64,000 nt of DNA from Bacteroidia bacterium (GTDB lineage: Bacteria > Bacteroidota > Bacteroidia > Chitinophagales > Chitinophagaceae), in NCBI GenBank assembly GCA_030426665.1, contig JAUHYD010000004.1:293598-357597 (forward strand). The letters run 5' to 3'. Position 1 is the stretch's first letter, and every line of letters starts with the position of its first letter. Of the stretch, positions 46,256-53,850 are shown piece by piece. Both the position numbers and the translations under genes were made by a program. Under the pieces are notes generated by a model, which had not been told where the DNA came from, did not search any database, and saw only the letters and a program-made list of their open reading frames with translations.

Positions 46256-47089
46256 CTACTTTGATAACTGCGATATCGCTGCCTGAAGAACCTTCAAACA
46301 AATCTCAGCTGTATGCTGGTCAGGATCAAACTTACTTGCCAGCTGTTGATAGGGATGGATGTAGTTTCTAAAATCCCTCAAAGCATGACTGAATTTTCTG
46401 ACATCATCACCGAGCAACTTAAGTTCACAAGAAACATCAATAAAGTTTGCAAGCGTCCATTTCTGAAATGGCAACGTTTGTCTTGTTATCTTATCTTTTG
46501 GACTTGCGTTTGCTGTATTGAACTCTTTGTATTTTCCTGAAGCAACTCCCAGTAAAATACCCTCAAGAGTTGACCCGCAAAGAAAGATAGTAGCAAGTGG
46601 AGCTTTTGCGTTTAAGCATTTGTCGATTTCTGACAACCTCTGTTCTAAGGTACTTGTGACGGTTGCATCTAAATTTATCCTACTTAATGAAATATTCTTA
46701 AATTCGGTGCGAATAAAATCGTCCTCTGTCATTTGTTTAGCCTGAGGCTTTCCGCTCAATCGATTTGCGATTTCAACACAGGATAAGTAAAGGGAATTTT
46801 CATGTTGATTAGTTGATTGCTGCTTTAGTAACTTTTGAGTTTTCCAATACTCTAATAGGTCTTTAGTCAGATTGCCAACTACTTCGTTTGGTTCTTTATC
46901 CCAAAAAACTCTCAAACGCTTCGCTTTTGAAGTTCCATTCAATGCGTATTTATCAGAGAAAATATCCTTTTGGGTTGCATTATAAACAAAGTCTCCAAAT
47001 TTTTGATTCGTAAAGTCTAAGACATACCCTCCGTCAGTTTCGAGTATTTTTTCAAGCTTCATTTTTTCGATGTTACTTAGATTGGACAT
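46256..47089 (-). CDS. AbiJ-like HEPN-domain protein
   Basis: 277 residues. The N-terminal half (LEKILETDGGYVLDFTNQKF, then FSDKYALNGTSKAKRLRVFW) resembles AbiJ N-terminal domains. The C-terminal half is helical and ends with RDFRNYIHPYQQ, whose R-N-x-x-H matches the HEPN RNase motif. Related proteins cut RNA or trigger abortive infection. It is first in a two-gene unit with the next gene 61 bp downstream. The promoter would lie in 47090-47183, between it and the divergent small ORF. Confidence 0.72.
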   Translation of the reverse strand: MSNLSNIEKMKLEKILETDGGYVLDFTNQKFGDFVYNATQKDIFSDKYALNGTSKAKRLRVFWDKEPNEVVGNLTKDLLEYWKTQKLLKQQSTNQHENSLYLSCVEIANRLSGKPQAKQMTEDDFIRTEFKNISLSRINLDATVTSTLEQRLSEIDKCLNAKAPLATIFLCGSTLEGILLGVASGKYKEFNTANASPKDKITRQTLPFQKWTLANFIDVSCELKLLGDDVRKFSHALRDFRNYIHPYQQLASKFDPDQHTAEICLKVLQAAISQLSK

Positions 47090-47183
47090 GATAAAATTAT
47101 ATTACACTGTAAATTACTAAAATAGAACCCTTTCAATGTTATTTCAGTAAGCAAAAAGTTATAAACTGATTTATTGTTTATAG

Positions 47184-47429
47184 ATGTTAAATAAAAAAGA
47201 CACCCTAAAAACACTCCAAAAAGAAATTTATCGTAAAGAAAAGGTGCGTAAAAATATTGGGGCAGAATTCGATTCCCTCTCAGAAAATGAGAATCCAGAA
47301 TACTACCAATTAGAATATCTGGCTGAATTATTAGTCGAAATATTTCTCGGTAATAAATGCCGAGAAGACAGTCACAAAATCAAGAAGTGCGAAGACTGTC
47401 GAAAGGGTCTGTCTCTTGATGGATTTTGA
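47184..47429 (+). CDS. Small charged protein with a C-terminal cysteine cluster
   Basis: 81 residues. The helical core PEYYQLEYLAELLVEIFLGN is followed by three Cys (NKCREDSHKIKKCEDC). The 3' end overlaps the XRE gene by 50 bp on the other strand. Related sequences lie at 44675-44818 (broken) and 49305-49574. Function unknown. Confidence 0.55.
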   Translation: MLNKKDTLKTLQKEIYRKEKVRKNIGAEFDSLSENENPEYYQLEYLAELLVEIFLGNKCREDSHKIKKCEDCRKGLSLDGF

Positions 47430-47697
47430 GAAAATTCCGATTTTCACTCTCCATTATCTCTGTTTGAATTTGTTCACAGAGTTCTGGATAAAGGTCGTCT
47501 ATGCTGACATTATACAACTTGCATAACCGTATCGTATTTATTAACCCAGGTTGTGAGCGTCCCCGTTCCCAGTGGGATAGACGGTCAATTACTTCAAAGC
47601 CCATAATATCTGCGACATCTTTTTGTCGGAGATTGAATTTGTGTCTTAGTGTGCGTATTTGGTTAGAGTCGAGCCCTGATTGGTATTTGGTATTCAT
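47380..47697 (-). CDS. XRE-family regulator, duplicate 2
   Basis: 105 residues; helix-turn-helix NLRQKDVADIMGFEVIDRLS then HWERGRSQPG. It differs from duplicate 1 at only a handful of positions. It starts 65 bp after the serine recombinase stop, with dyad site D between them. Confidence 0.85.
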   Translation of the reverse strand: MNTKYQSGLDSNQIRTLRHKFNLRQKDVADIMGFEVIDRLSHWERGRSQPGLINTIRLCKLYNVSIDDLYPELCEQIQTEIMESENRNFLKIHQETDPFDSLRTS

Positions 47698-47743
47698 ATA
47701 GGTATTATCATTGATTAGACTTTTAGCGGTAAGGCAGGAGAAA

Positions 47744-47759
47744 TGTTCACAAGTGGATA
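47744..47759 (-). promoter_or_regulatory. Island dyad operator, site D
   Basis: TGTTCACAAGTGGATA, 2 bases beyond the recombinase stop and upstream of XRE duplicate 2. Trailing block TTTCTCCTGCCTTACCGC. Confidence 0.65.
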
Positions 47760-47761
47760 CA

Positions 47762-49366
47762 TTATGGTGGGTCTTCTTTTAGTATCTCTAACAATCGCTG
47801 TAGTTCTTTTGCGTACTGACGGCATGTTTCGATGGGTATATGTGGTAATTTGGCAGTAGTAGTGTGTTGGTACTTCCGTACCCTCGAGGGCACAGTAGAG
47901 GACAACGGAGGTGTGAAAAGGTCTTTCACCTTGAAAATACTAGCTATTTCTTTGGTTCGAAACTTTCCTTTATGAAAAGTGACTCCCTGTGGGAATTCGA
48001 ACCATTGCAATTCAATCTTTTGTCTAAAGGTTGCGTTATCCCATACAACAGAAGGGTCTTTTAGGTATTCACTCGCAAAATCTAACAATTCACCTAAGTC
48101 TTCTTTTTTGTCAGGTAGAAGGAGCAAGTCAGAGTGTGCCTGCATTAGCTTTTCTTCATTTTGCTCTAACTGTCTACGCAATATTGAGTCACTAATTATC
48201 CCTTTCGCATTCTTGTCGATAAGAGCCGTTTGGCGAGCATCAAGTTCAGCAATATACTCTTTGTGCTTCTTTGCTTCCCTGAAGTCTCTTTCAGTTGAGG
48301 TGTCGTATGCCTCCTTTATAGCCTTTTTAAAGTAGTCGAGATGTTTTTGATTCAGTGAAAAACTATTTAAGAACTGTTTGAATTTACCTTCAAGCTTGTC
48401 CTTGGCGACATCGGTAAGGCTTATTTCTTTGAATCGATAATACGCATATTTTTTTGCCCTCCCTTGCGACCAACTTCCAGTTATTTTCTTTCCGCTTGGG
48501 TGCATTACAAAACGCCTTAGAGGGAAGTCTGGGTTTTCACGTTTATAGACCACACAACGATGTGTACGGTGTTTAATAACACGTCTGACTTGATCGTATA
48601 ACTCTTCCGAAATAATAGGTTCAAAAGAACCCTTATGACGTTCACCGAATTTGATAATCCAGCCTGCATATAATTCATTATTAAGCAGTTTATAGTAATG
48701 GGATTTGGTAAAAATTTTACCTGTCGCTGTTTTTAATCCCTCTTTGAAAAGGCGTTGCCTAATTGCATCAACAGGGTACTCATTTTTTGCAACCTCTACA
48801 AATACTTTACGTATGATATTCGCTTTGTCATTTTGTACGATAGTGCACTTGCCTGCCACTTTACTATTGGAATATCCATAAGGAGCACTCCAAACATATC
48901 TGCCTTCACGCATGGCATCACGACTGCCGTTAACACTTCGCTCTGTCCTCACATCATTGTCAAACTGAGCCACGTTAGCAATAATGTTCTCCATGAAGCG
49001 ACCTGCCGGATTGTCCTCAAAAAATTCAGTTACAGATTTAACGTCCACGCTATATCGCTTCAACAACAACCGTATCTGTCGATAGTCATCAATATTTCTT
49101 GCAACACGGTCAATTTTGTATGCAATGACTGCTTTTATGCCATTTTTCTTACTAGTGCAGTAATCAAGTAACCGCTTTAGTTCGGTTCTATTTGCATTCT
49201 TTGCACTTTCTCCCTGCTCTATAAAAACCTCGGTTACTTCAAAGCCGTTTTTTAAAGCATAATCCTTACAGAGTTTTTCTTGCGTTGCAAGACTGCCTCC
49301 TTCTTCAGCTTGCTCTTTCGTTGATACCCGGCAGTAAATCACTGCCTTCTTTTGTGTGTTTTCCAT
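47762..49366 (-). CDS. Large serine recombinase
   Basis: 534 residues from ATG 49366 (MENTQKKAVIYCRVSTKEQ); a TTG start 10 codons earlier is less likely. The catalytic Ser is in CRVSTKEQ, followed by the resolvase core (AVIAYKIDRVARNIDDYRQI) and the recombinase domain (VWSAPYGYSNSK). The stretch where zinc-ribbon cysteines are usual reads VMHPSGKKITGSWSQGRAKK without Cys. A coiled coil follows. It overlaps the upstream small ORF. It may move the neighbouring defence cassettes. Confidence 0.9.
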   Translation of the reverse strand: MENTQKKAVIYCRVSTKEQAEEGGSLATQEKLCKDYALKNGFEVTEVFIEQGESAKNANRTELKRLLDYCTSKKNGIKAVIAYKIDRVARNIDDYRQIRLLLKRYSVDVKSVTEFFEDNPAGRFMENIIANVAQFDNDVRTERSVNGSRDAMREGRYVWSAPYGYSNSKVAGKCTIVQNDKANIIRKVFVEVAKNEYPVDAIRQRLFKEGLKTATGKIFTKSHYYKLLNNELYAGWIIKFGERHKGSFEPIISEELYDQVRRVIKHRTHRCVVYKRENPDFPLRRFVMHPSGKKITGSWSQGRAKKYAYYRFKEISLTDVAKDKLEGKFKQFLNSFSLNQKHLDYFKKAIKEAYDTSTERDFREAKKHKEYIAELDARQTALIDKNAKGIISDSILRRQLEQNEEKLMQAHSDLLLLPDKKEDLGELLDFASEYLKDPSVVWDNATFRQKIELQWFEFPQGVTFHKGKFRTKEIASIFKVKDLFTPPLSSTVPSRVRKYQHTTTAKLPHIPIETCRQYAKELQRLLEILKEDPP

Positions 49367-49574
49367 GACGTTTTTGCCCCAAGAAGATTGCGACAATAAG
49401 GCTAGCTAGATAGTCAAGTTGCATTTCTTCTGTAACGAACGGAGAATTACTTTTAAATTCCAAAAAGGGAGAGCGGTTACCGGCATCGTTGCTAGACAAA
49501 CACCTCCGCTCCCCCTTTTTAGATTCAAGACCTTTTTTGCCGGTATTTAATTGGTGTCTATCTAGCTCGTTCAT
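49305..49574 (-). CDS. Small ORF preceding and overlapping the recombinase gene
   Basis: 89 residues. The core EEMQLDYLASLIVAIFLGQK resembles the core of the 47184 ORF; the cysteine cluster is missing. It overlaps the recombinase start by 62 bp. The dyad (site E) lies about 46 bases upstream, which suggests the two genes share a promoter. Confidence 0.5.
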   Translation of the reverse strand: MNELDRHQLNTGKKGLESKKGERRCLSSNDAGNRSPFLEFKSNSPFVTEEMQLDYLASLIVAIFLGQKRHGKHTKEGSDLLPGINERAS

Positions 49575-49620
49575 ACTACCAATATTTCATTTTTTTGTTA
49601 AGCAGGTAAGACAGGAGAAA

Positions 49621-49636
49621 TGTCTATTAATAGACA
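49621..49636 (-). promoter_or_regulatory. Island dyad operator, site E
   Basis: TGTCTATTAATAGACA, a perfect palindrome upstream of the small ORF and recombinase. Trailing block TTTCTCCTGTCTTACCTGC. Confidence 0.7.
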
Positions 49637-49644
49637 TACCGGAA

Positions 49645-49672
49645 TACAAAAAAGCACTTCTTAGAAAGTGCT
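49645..49672 (-). terminator. Terminator of the 49697-49948 gene
   Basis: AGCACTT (minus strand, 49666-49672) and AAGTGCT (49653-49659) form a 7-bp stem followed by TTTTTT on the minus strand. Confidence 0.65.
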
Positions 49673-49696
49673 GTCTTTGGCGTATTAATACCTCGG

Positions 49697-49948
49697 CTAT
49701 CTCCTCAAAGCCATAATCTCATTTGAATGGTTTTTCAGTATCGTGTTTAGTTGTCTATACACCTTTGGGTACATAGTTTTCAGGTTCACGTTTTCGGCAA
49801 TATCCAAGACAATGCATTCCATAAAAAAGCTGGCAAATGTTGGTAAGTCCTTGTCATTTTCAATACTGCGAAAAACCTTGTCCACTTCAGCAATTTGCTT
49901 TCTGACATCATAATCCTTGTCTTTCTTTTTTGGTGCGGCTTTAGCCAT
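49697..49948 (-). CDS. Small helical protein
   Basis: 83 residues with a basic start (MAKAAPKKKDKDYDVRKQIA) and helical body (FASFFMECIVLDIAENVNLK). No domain recognised. It has its own terminator and is divergent from the XRE gene at 50058, with dyad site F between. Confidence 0.55.
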   Translation of the reverse strand: MAKAAPKKKDKDYDVRKQIAEVDKVFRSIENDKDLPTFASFFMECIVLDIAENVNLKTMYPKVYRQLNTILKNHSNEIMALRR

Positions 49949-49995
49949 GGACGCACTTTACAGAATTAGGGAAAGTTGTCAACTCTGCTCGTCAG

Positions 49996-50011
49996 TATAC
50001 ACAAGTAGATA
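49996..50011. promoter_or_regulatory. Island dyad operator, site F
   Basis: TATACACAAGTAGATA followed by TTTATCCTGTCTTTTGGC, in the divergent gap between the genes at 49948 and 50058. Confidence 0.65.
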
Positions 50012-50057
50012 TTTATCCTGTCTTTTGGCATTCCTATCTGATTGATATGGTAGATAC

Positions 50058-50345
50058 ATGAGTCAAGTACATAAGAAGATAGGGTATCGGTTGCGGAAAC
50101 ATAGGCATCTCAATGGCTATACCATTCGAGAAGCAGCCGGAATGGTTGGTATCGGTCCCACCAGACTCTCTCAATGGGAACGCAATATGCGTAAACCGAG
50201 TATCGAGAACCTTATCAAACTAGCAGTTCTGTACCGAGTACTTGTAGATGAACTATGTCTAGATATGCGACAGATTGCAGTTAAGAATTTACAAAAACGT
50301 AATGGCCAGAAAGAAAGAAATCAAGAATTAAATAAGCCTCCCTAA
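50058..50345 (+). CDS. XRE-family regulator
   Basis: 95 residues. Helix-turn-helix: YTIREAAGMVGIGPTRLSQW then ERNMRKPSIENL, with a basic tail. More diverged than the other island regulators. It may act on the nearby dyads, including site F upstream of itself. Confidence 0.85.
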   Translation: MSQVHKKIGYRLRKHRHLNGYTIREAAGMVGIGPTRLSQWERNMRKPSIENLIKLAVLYRVLVDELCLDMRQIAVKNLQKRNGQKERNQELNKPP

Positions 50346-50434
50346 CTAAATACAGTTCTTGTTTTTCTGTTTTGTTTTTATGGCTTTTTCATTGTGTATA
50401 AAAGGTGTTTTTTATTGTGCTTCCCTTATTAGTA

Positions 50435-50491
50435 TCGTTCGACATTCCGTTCATCGATTTATTTATAGAATAAATAACGGTAAAACGAACG
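50435..50491. repeat. Nested imperfect inverted repeat
   Basis: Inner arms TTATTTAT (50459-50466) and ATAAATAA (50470-50477) are nested in CCGTT / AACGG and the outer CGTTCG / CGAACG. The structure fills most of the gap between the XRE gene and the gene at 50558. The shape would suit an origin, nick site or operator. Confidence 0.5.
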
Positions 50492-50533
50492 AGTTCCAAA
50501 CTGTGGAAAAGCCTACCTAGTTATTAACAAAAG

Positions 50534-50549
50534 TATCTACTAATACATA
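50534..50549 (+). promoter_or_regulatory. Island dyad operator, site G
   Basis: TATCTACTAATACATA, only 8 bases before the ATG at 50558; the least symmetric site and without the trailing block. Confidence 0.45.
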
Positions 50550-50557
50550 CACTACAT

Positions 50558-50788
50558 ATGGCAACATCTAAAGAAGAAAAATTGGCTCGGGAAATTGCTG
50601 ATGTGCTCAATGACAGCGAATCTCTGCCAGTGCATATCGGGTTCGTAGAAAGGTATTCCGAAAAGTTTCTCCGCAAAACATTGCAAAAGGTTCTGTCTAT
50701 TCCTGAAGATCAGATACGCAAGACTCGTGGAGCATTATTTACCTATCTCGTTAAGCAACATGGCTGGAGAAGTAATTCTCGGGATTAG
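50558..50788 (+). CDS. Small uncharacterised protein upstream of the RuvC-like gene
   Basis: 76 residues: a helical charged protein (EEKLAREIADVLNDSESLPV then RKTLQKVLSIPEDQIRKTRG). Its end overlaps the RuvC-like gene by 29 bp, so the two are translationally coupled. Similar pairs occur, to my recollection, in Bacteroidota elements; the role is unknown. Confidence 0.6.
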   Translation: MATSKEEKLAREIADVLNDSESLPVHIGFVERYSEKFLRKTLQKVLSIPEDQIRKTRGALFTYLVKQHGWRSNSRD

Positions 50789-51233
50789 CCCGGGAACTCG
50801 GGTTATGGGTATTGCTATCATGCACTCCGGTGAGCTAATAGAATGGCGGGTAAAGTCATTCAAGGGTAAATGGTCGAAGGAGAAGCAACTCGCTATCCTA
50901 AAAATGGTTGCCAAGCTCTGTGACTACTACACAGTACGGAGAATTGTTGTGAAGAAAGTTGACCCTCTGCGGAGTTCCCCGCAATTAGATGGGTTAATAT
51001 CTGCGATTGTCCAACAAGCAAAAAGGCAAACATTGCTCATTAAGACGCTCTCTCTGGAAGAACTGGATTATGATACCCAATCTAAGAGCATGACAAAGGG
51101 TGTGCTCTCTGAAAAAGTAGTCGACAGGCATCCTGAATTAAAACAGGAGTACATCAAGGAGCGGAATAACCAAAAAGAGTATTACACCAAAATGTTTGAA
51201 GCAATCGCAATTGCGGAACATTCGCAACACTAG
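50760..51233 (+). CDS. RuvC-like (RNase H fold) protein with altered active site
   Basis: 157 residues from ATG 50760. The first strand reads VILGISPGTRVMGIAIM, where canonical RuvC has G-I-D-P-G. The late helix EYYTKMFEAIAIAEHS sits where the other acidic residues are expected. Replacement of the first Asp by Ser suggests a structural rather than a catalytic role. It overlaps the small upstream gene. Confidence 0.7.
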   Translation: MAGEVILGISPGTRVMGIAIMHSGELIEWRVKSFKGKWSKEKQLAILKMVAKLCDYYTVRRIVVKKVDPLRSSPQLDGLISAIVQQAKRQTLLIKTLSLEELDYDTQSKSMTKGVLSEKVVDRHPELKQEYIKERNNQKEYYTKMFEAIAIAEHSQH

Positions 51234-51239
51234 CACGAC

Positions 51240-51262
51240 AGTCCGGCTAAGACCGGGCTTTT
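51240..51262 (+). terminator. Weak terminator after the RuvC-like gene
   Basis: AGTCCGG and CCGGGCT pair (7 bp with one wobble), with a CTAAGA loop and a short T run. Confidence 0.45.
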
Positions 51263-51278
51263 GTGCCACTCCAAAGTG

Positions 51279-51294
51279 TATTCACTTGTGAATA
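51279..51294 (+). promoter_or_regulatory. Island dyad operator, site H
   Basis: TATTCACTTGTGAATA, a perfect palindrome, followed by TTTCTCCCCCCTTATGCC. It lies about 80 bases upstream of the ArdC-like start. Confidence 0.7.
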
Positions 51295-51376
51295 TTTCTC
51301 CCCCCTTATGCCTTCCTCAATAGCCATCTACACTGGTTGTAAGACAAAGTATTCTTTAACAACAAAATTGTATGAC

Positions 51377-52285
51377 ATGGCAGAAAACACAACCGACAAA
51401 CCACGTACACAGATAGATGTATATGAGTTAGTCACACAGAAGATTATTAAGGCATTAGAGAGCGGAGCTGTTCCCTGGCAAAAGCCGTGGGCAGAAGCAG
51501 GTGTTCCCCGGAATTTGATTTCCAAAAAGCCGTATCGAGGTATTAACCTACTCTTGCTCGGAATGGAGGAATATGAACACAATTTGTTCCTAACGTTTGA
51601 ACAAGCAAACGGTATTGGTGGAAAGGTATCTAAAGGAGCAAAAGGGCATGTAGTTGTGTATTGGCATGCACCAAAGGAGCAAGAGGGTCAAACTGATGCA
51701 CAAGAGGACACAGACACCGAAAAGAAACGTGGGTTTCTGCGGTATTACAAGGTGTTTAATATTGGTCAGTGTGAGAATATCCCTGAACGGTTTATCCCCC
51801 AATCTCGTGACACCAATGACATACCGTCCTGCGAGTCGGTAATTGAGGGTATGGCCAACAAACCCAAGATACAGCACAAGGGTTCGAAAGCGTATTACCT
51901 GATAGACAAGGACTGCATTGTAATGCCAAAGAAAGCCTCTTTTGCAAGCGATGCAGCGTACTACAGCACATTGTTCCACGAGCTTATTCACTCAACTGGT
52001 AGTGCCAAACGCCTTTCCCGTGAAGGAATCACAGAGATGTCTGAGTTTGGAGATGCAAAGTATTCTTTAGAAGAACTGGTTGCTGAAATTGGTACGTGTT
52101 ACCTGCAATCTCATACCGGTATTGTTACAGAGTTCGACAATAGTGTTGCCTACATGCAGGGGTGGCTGGATGTACTGAAGAATGACAAACGGCTTGTACT
52201 TGCTGCTGCACGAGAGGCACAGAAAGCCGTTGACTACATTCTCAACCTAACGGAAGTAGCAAACAGTGCGGATGTGGTGACATAA
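51377..52285 (+). CDS. ArdC-like antirestriction protein
   Basis: 302 residues from ATG 51377 (MAENTTDKPRTQIDVYELVT); upstream in-frame ATGs lie within the operator leader. The N-terminal single-strand DNA-binding domain (GAVPWQKPW, then YRGINLLLL) is followed by a zincin-like metalloprotease domain with HELIHSTG and a third ligand in SLEELVAEIG. Such proteins protect incoming DNA from restriction during transfer. Confidence 0.88.
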   Translation: MAENTTDKPRTQIDVYELVTQKIIKALESGAVPWQKPWAEAGVPRNLISKKPYRGINLLLLGMEEYEHNLFLTFEQANGIGGKVSKGAKGHVVVYWHAPKEQEGQTDAQEDTDTEKKRGFLRYYKVFNIGQCENIPERFIPQSRDTNDIPSCESVIEGMANKPKIQHKGSKAYYLIDKDCIVMPKKASFASDAAYYSTLFHELIHSTGSAKRLSREGITEMSEFGDAKYSLEELVAEIGTCYLQSHTGIVTEFDNSVAYMQGWLDVLKNDKRLVLAAAREAQKAVDYILNLTEVANSADVVT

Positions 52286-52317
52286 GGTATTTGCTGTGAA
52301 TGATCACTATGAAAACA

Positions 52318-52355
52318 GAAGCCCGGTATTGATTTATCGGGCTTCATTCTTTTTA
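52318..52355 (+). terminator. Terminator between the ArdC and methylase genes
   Basis: GAAGCCCG and CGGGCTTC form an 8-bp stem, followed by ATTCTTTTT. Confidence 0.75.
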
Positions 52356-52378
52356 ACCAATTTCTAAAAACTTGTTCA

Positions 52379-53155
52379 ATGAAAACTAATAAGGAAACAT
52401 TCGCAGGTCTATTGGAAGCATCTGCATATTACCGTGATACCCGTACAGTCTTTGATGACCTTCTTACGCTTGCTTTATGCGCCTTTGCTCAAAACCCTAT
52501 TACAGGTAAGTCTTACCAAGAAGATGAGTATATGGCGACTATTGGAAGATACCCGAAAGAAGATGTACAAACCCTGTTCCCTAAATTACTTGCTTGTCTG
52601 ATAACAGAAATGGATGAGAGAGTAGGGAGTGATTCAGGTAATGATGTCCTAGGCGAATACTACGAAACACATTTGTACAACAAACGTTCTTCCCAATATT
52701 TTACACCCTGGCCGATATGCAAATTCATGACGAAAAGTATCGGTATTGATGCAGAAGAGGAAGATACACGCAAACGTATATTAGACCCGACTTGTGGGAG
52801 CGGTAGAATGTTACTGGCTGGTGCTGAAACATATGGTAAACAGCATGAGTTCTATGGAATAGATATTGACGCTGTATGTGTAAAGATGGCAGCCATTAAC
52901 TTGTTCCTAAATGGCATGTTCCATAGCGAGGTAATGTGTGCTAATGCACTCTCCCCTGATGATTTCCGGTTCAGTTACAAAATCTCCCTATTACCGTTTG
53001 GGGTATTTCGAATAGATAACAAGGAACAGTCTCCCCTATGGCGTAGGTATACAAGTAGCTTTAAGAAAAAACAGGAAGAGAAACGTGAAATTGTCTTACC
53101 CTCTGAGAGTGGAGTAAAGCCAATAGGAGGTGGCTCTCAATTAGAATTATTTTAA
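52379..53155 (+). CDS. Orphan N6-adenine-methylase-like protein
   Basis: 258 residues. SAM-binding motif I is clear (LDPTCGSGRMLLAGAE), preceded by a helix with QYFTPWPICKFMTK. The expected catalytic (N/D)PPY/F is replaced by SLLPFGVFRI, so activity is doubtful. No specificity or restriction subunit lies nearby. Such shortened HsdM-like proteins are frequent on Bacteroidota mobile elements, from general knowledge. Confidence 0.8.
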   Translation: MKTNKETFAGLLEASAYYRDTRTVFDDLLTLALCAFAQNPITGKSYQEDEYMATIGRYPKEDVQTLFPKLLACLITEMDERVGSDSGNDVLGEYYETHLYNKRSSQYFTPWPICKFMTKSIGIDAEEEDTRKRILDPTCGSGRMLLAGAETYGKQHEFYGIDIDAVCVKMAAINLFLNGMFHSEVMCANALSPDDFRFSYKISLLPFGVFRIDNKEQSPLWRRYTSSFKKKQEEKREIVLPSESGVKPIGGGSQLELF

Positions 53156-53186
53156 GCAACCTTCGTAACATAAGGTTGCTTTTTTA
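53154..53186 (+). terminator. Terminator after the methylase gene
   Basis: AAGCAACCTT and AAGGTTGCTT form a perfect 10-bp stem followed by TTTTTT. It overlaps the methylase stop and the 3' end of the facing XRE gene. Confidence 0.8.
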
Positions 53187-53411
53187 CATAGGTTTCTTAG
53201 GTAGAAAGTCAGAAAGGCTACAGTCTAAAACCTTAGCAATTTCATTTAAGTGATAGATGTTGTATTTCTTGTTATACTTCCCGCTTTCAACCTTTGAGAT
53301 AAGGCTATTTGACAAATCTAGTTCAAAGGAAAGCTGTGACTGTGATAGCCCCTTTTTAAGCCTCATCTCTTTTACTTTCTGTATTACATATTTGTCAATC
53401 GGGTGAAGCAT
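53184..53411 (-). CDS. XRE-family regulator
   Basis: 75 residues, essentially a single helix-turn-helix (MRLKKGLSQSQLSFELDLSN then SLISKVESGKYNKKYNIYHL). It belongs to a subgroup different from the other island regulators. Divergent from the small membrane-protein genes; the dyad at 53458-53475 is its likely operator. Confidence 0.85.
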   Translation of the reverse strand: MLHPIDKYVIQKVKEMRLKKGLSQSQLSFELDLSNSLISKVESGKYNKKYNIYHLNEIAKVLDCSLSDFLPKKPM

Positions 53412-53457
53412 TTTATGTTGTTATGCTTCGAAATTATAGTTAGGTAAAAAAATAATC

Positions 53458-53499
53458 ACTTCACCATAGTGAAGTATTTGTAATTTTCGTTTACATTTG
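53458..53499 (+). promoter_or_regulatory. Operator dyad and -7 element
   Basis: ACTTCACCATAGTGAAGT (53458-53475) is a perfect 7-bp dyad around CATA, unlike the island consensus. TACATTTG (53492-53499) fits the -7 element, so the downstream gene starts at 53560 rather than earlier. Confidence 0.5.
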
Positions 53500-53559
53500 T
53501 CTTGTCATTTAAGGCAACTATTCAGTGCCTATTCTTTTATACAAATTAGAAACTACATT

Positions 53560-53841
53560 ATGGAAGAACAGAATCAAGCAAATCCACAACAACAAACAGT
53601 GATTGTGGTCGGCAAACCCAAAAGTGTCGTAGTAGCATTCATACTGACATTTCTTTTTGGACCATTAGGTCTCTTATATGCATCTGTAACAGGTGGCATC
53701 ATTATGATTATCCTCGGTGGCATTATTGGAGTTGTCACCTTGGGTATCGGTCTTATTGCCGTATGGGTAGCCTGTATCATTTGGGCCGTAATAGCAGCGA
53801 ACATGGCAAACAAGAAGCTTGCCAAAAACACTAATCAATAA
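53560..53841 (+). CDS. Small TM2-like membrane protein
   Basis: 93 residues from ATG 53560. A polar Q/N-rich start is followed by two long hydrophobic stretches (VVAFILTFLFGPLGLLYAS, then a Gly/Ile-rich run with GGIIGVVTLGIGLIAVWVAC) and a polar tail. No function assigned. Confidence 0.65.
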   Translation: MEEQNQANPQQQTVIVVGKPKSVVVAFILTFLFGPLGLLYASVTGGIIMIILGGIIGVVTLGIGLIAVWVACIIWAVIAANMANKKLAKNTNQ

Positions 53842-53850
53842 AACGTTTTT

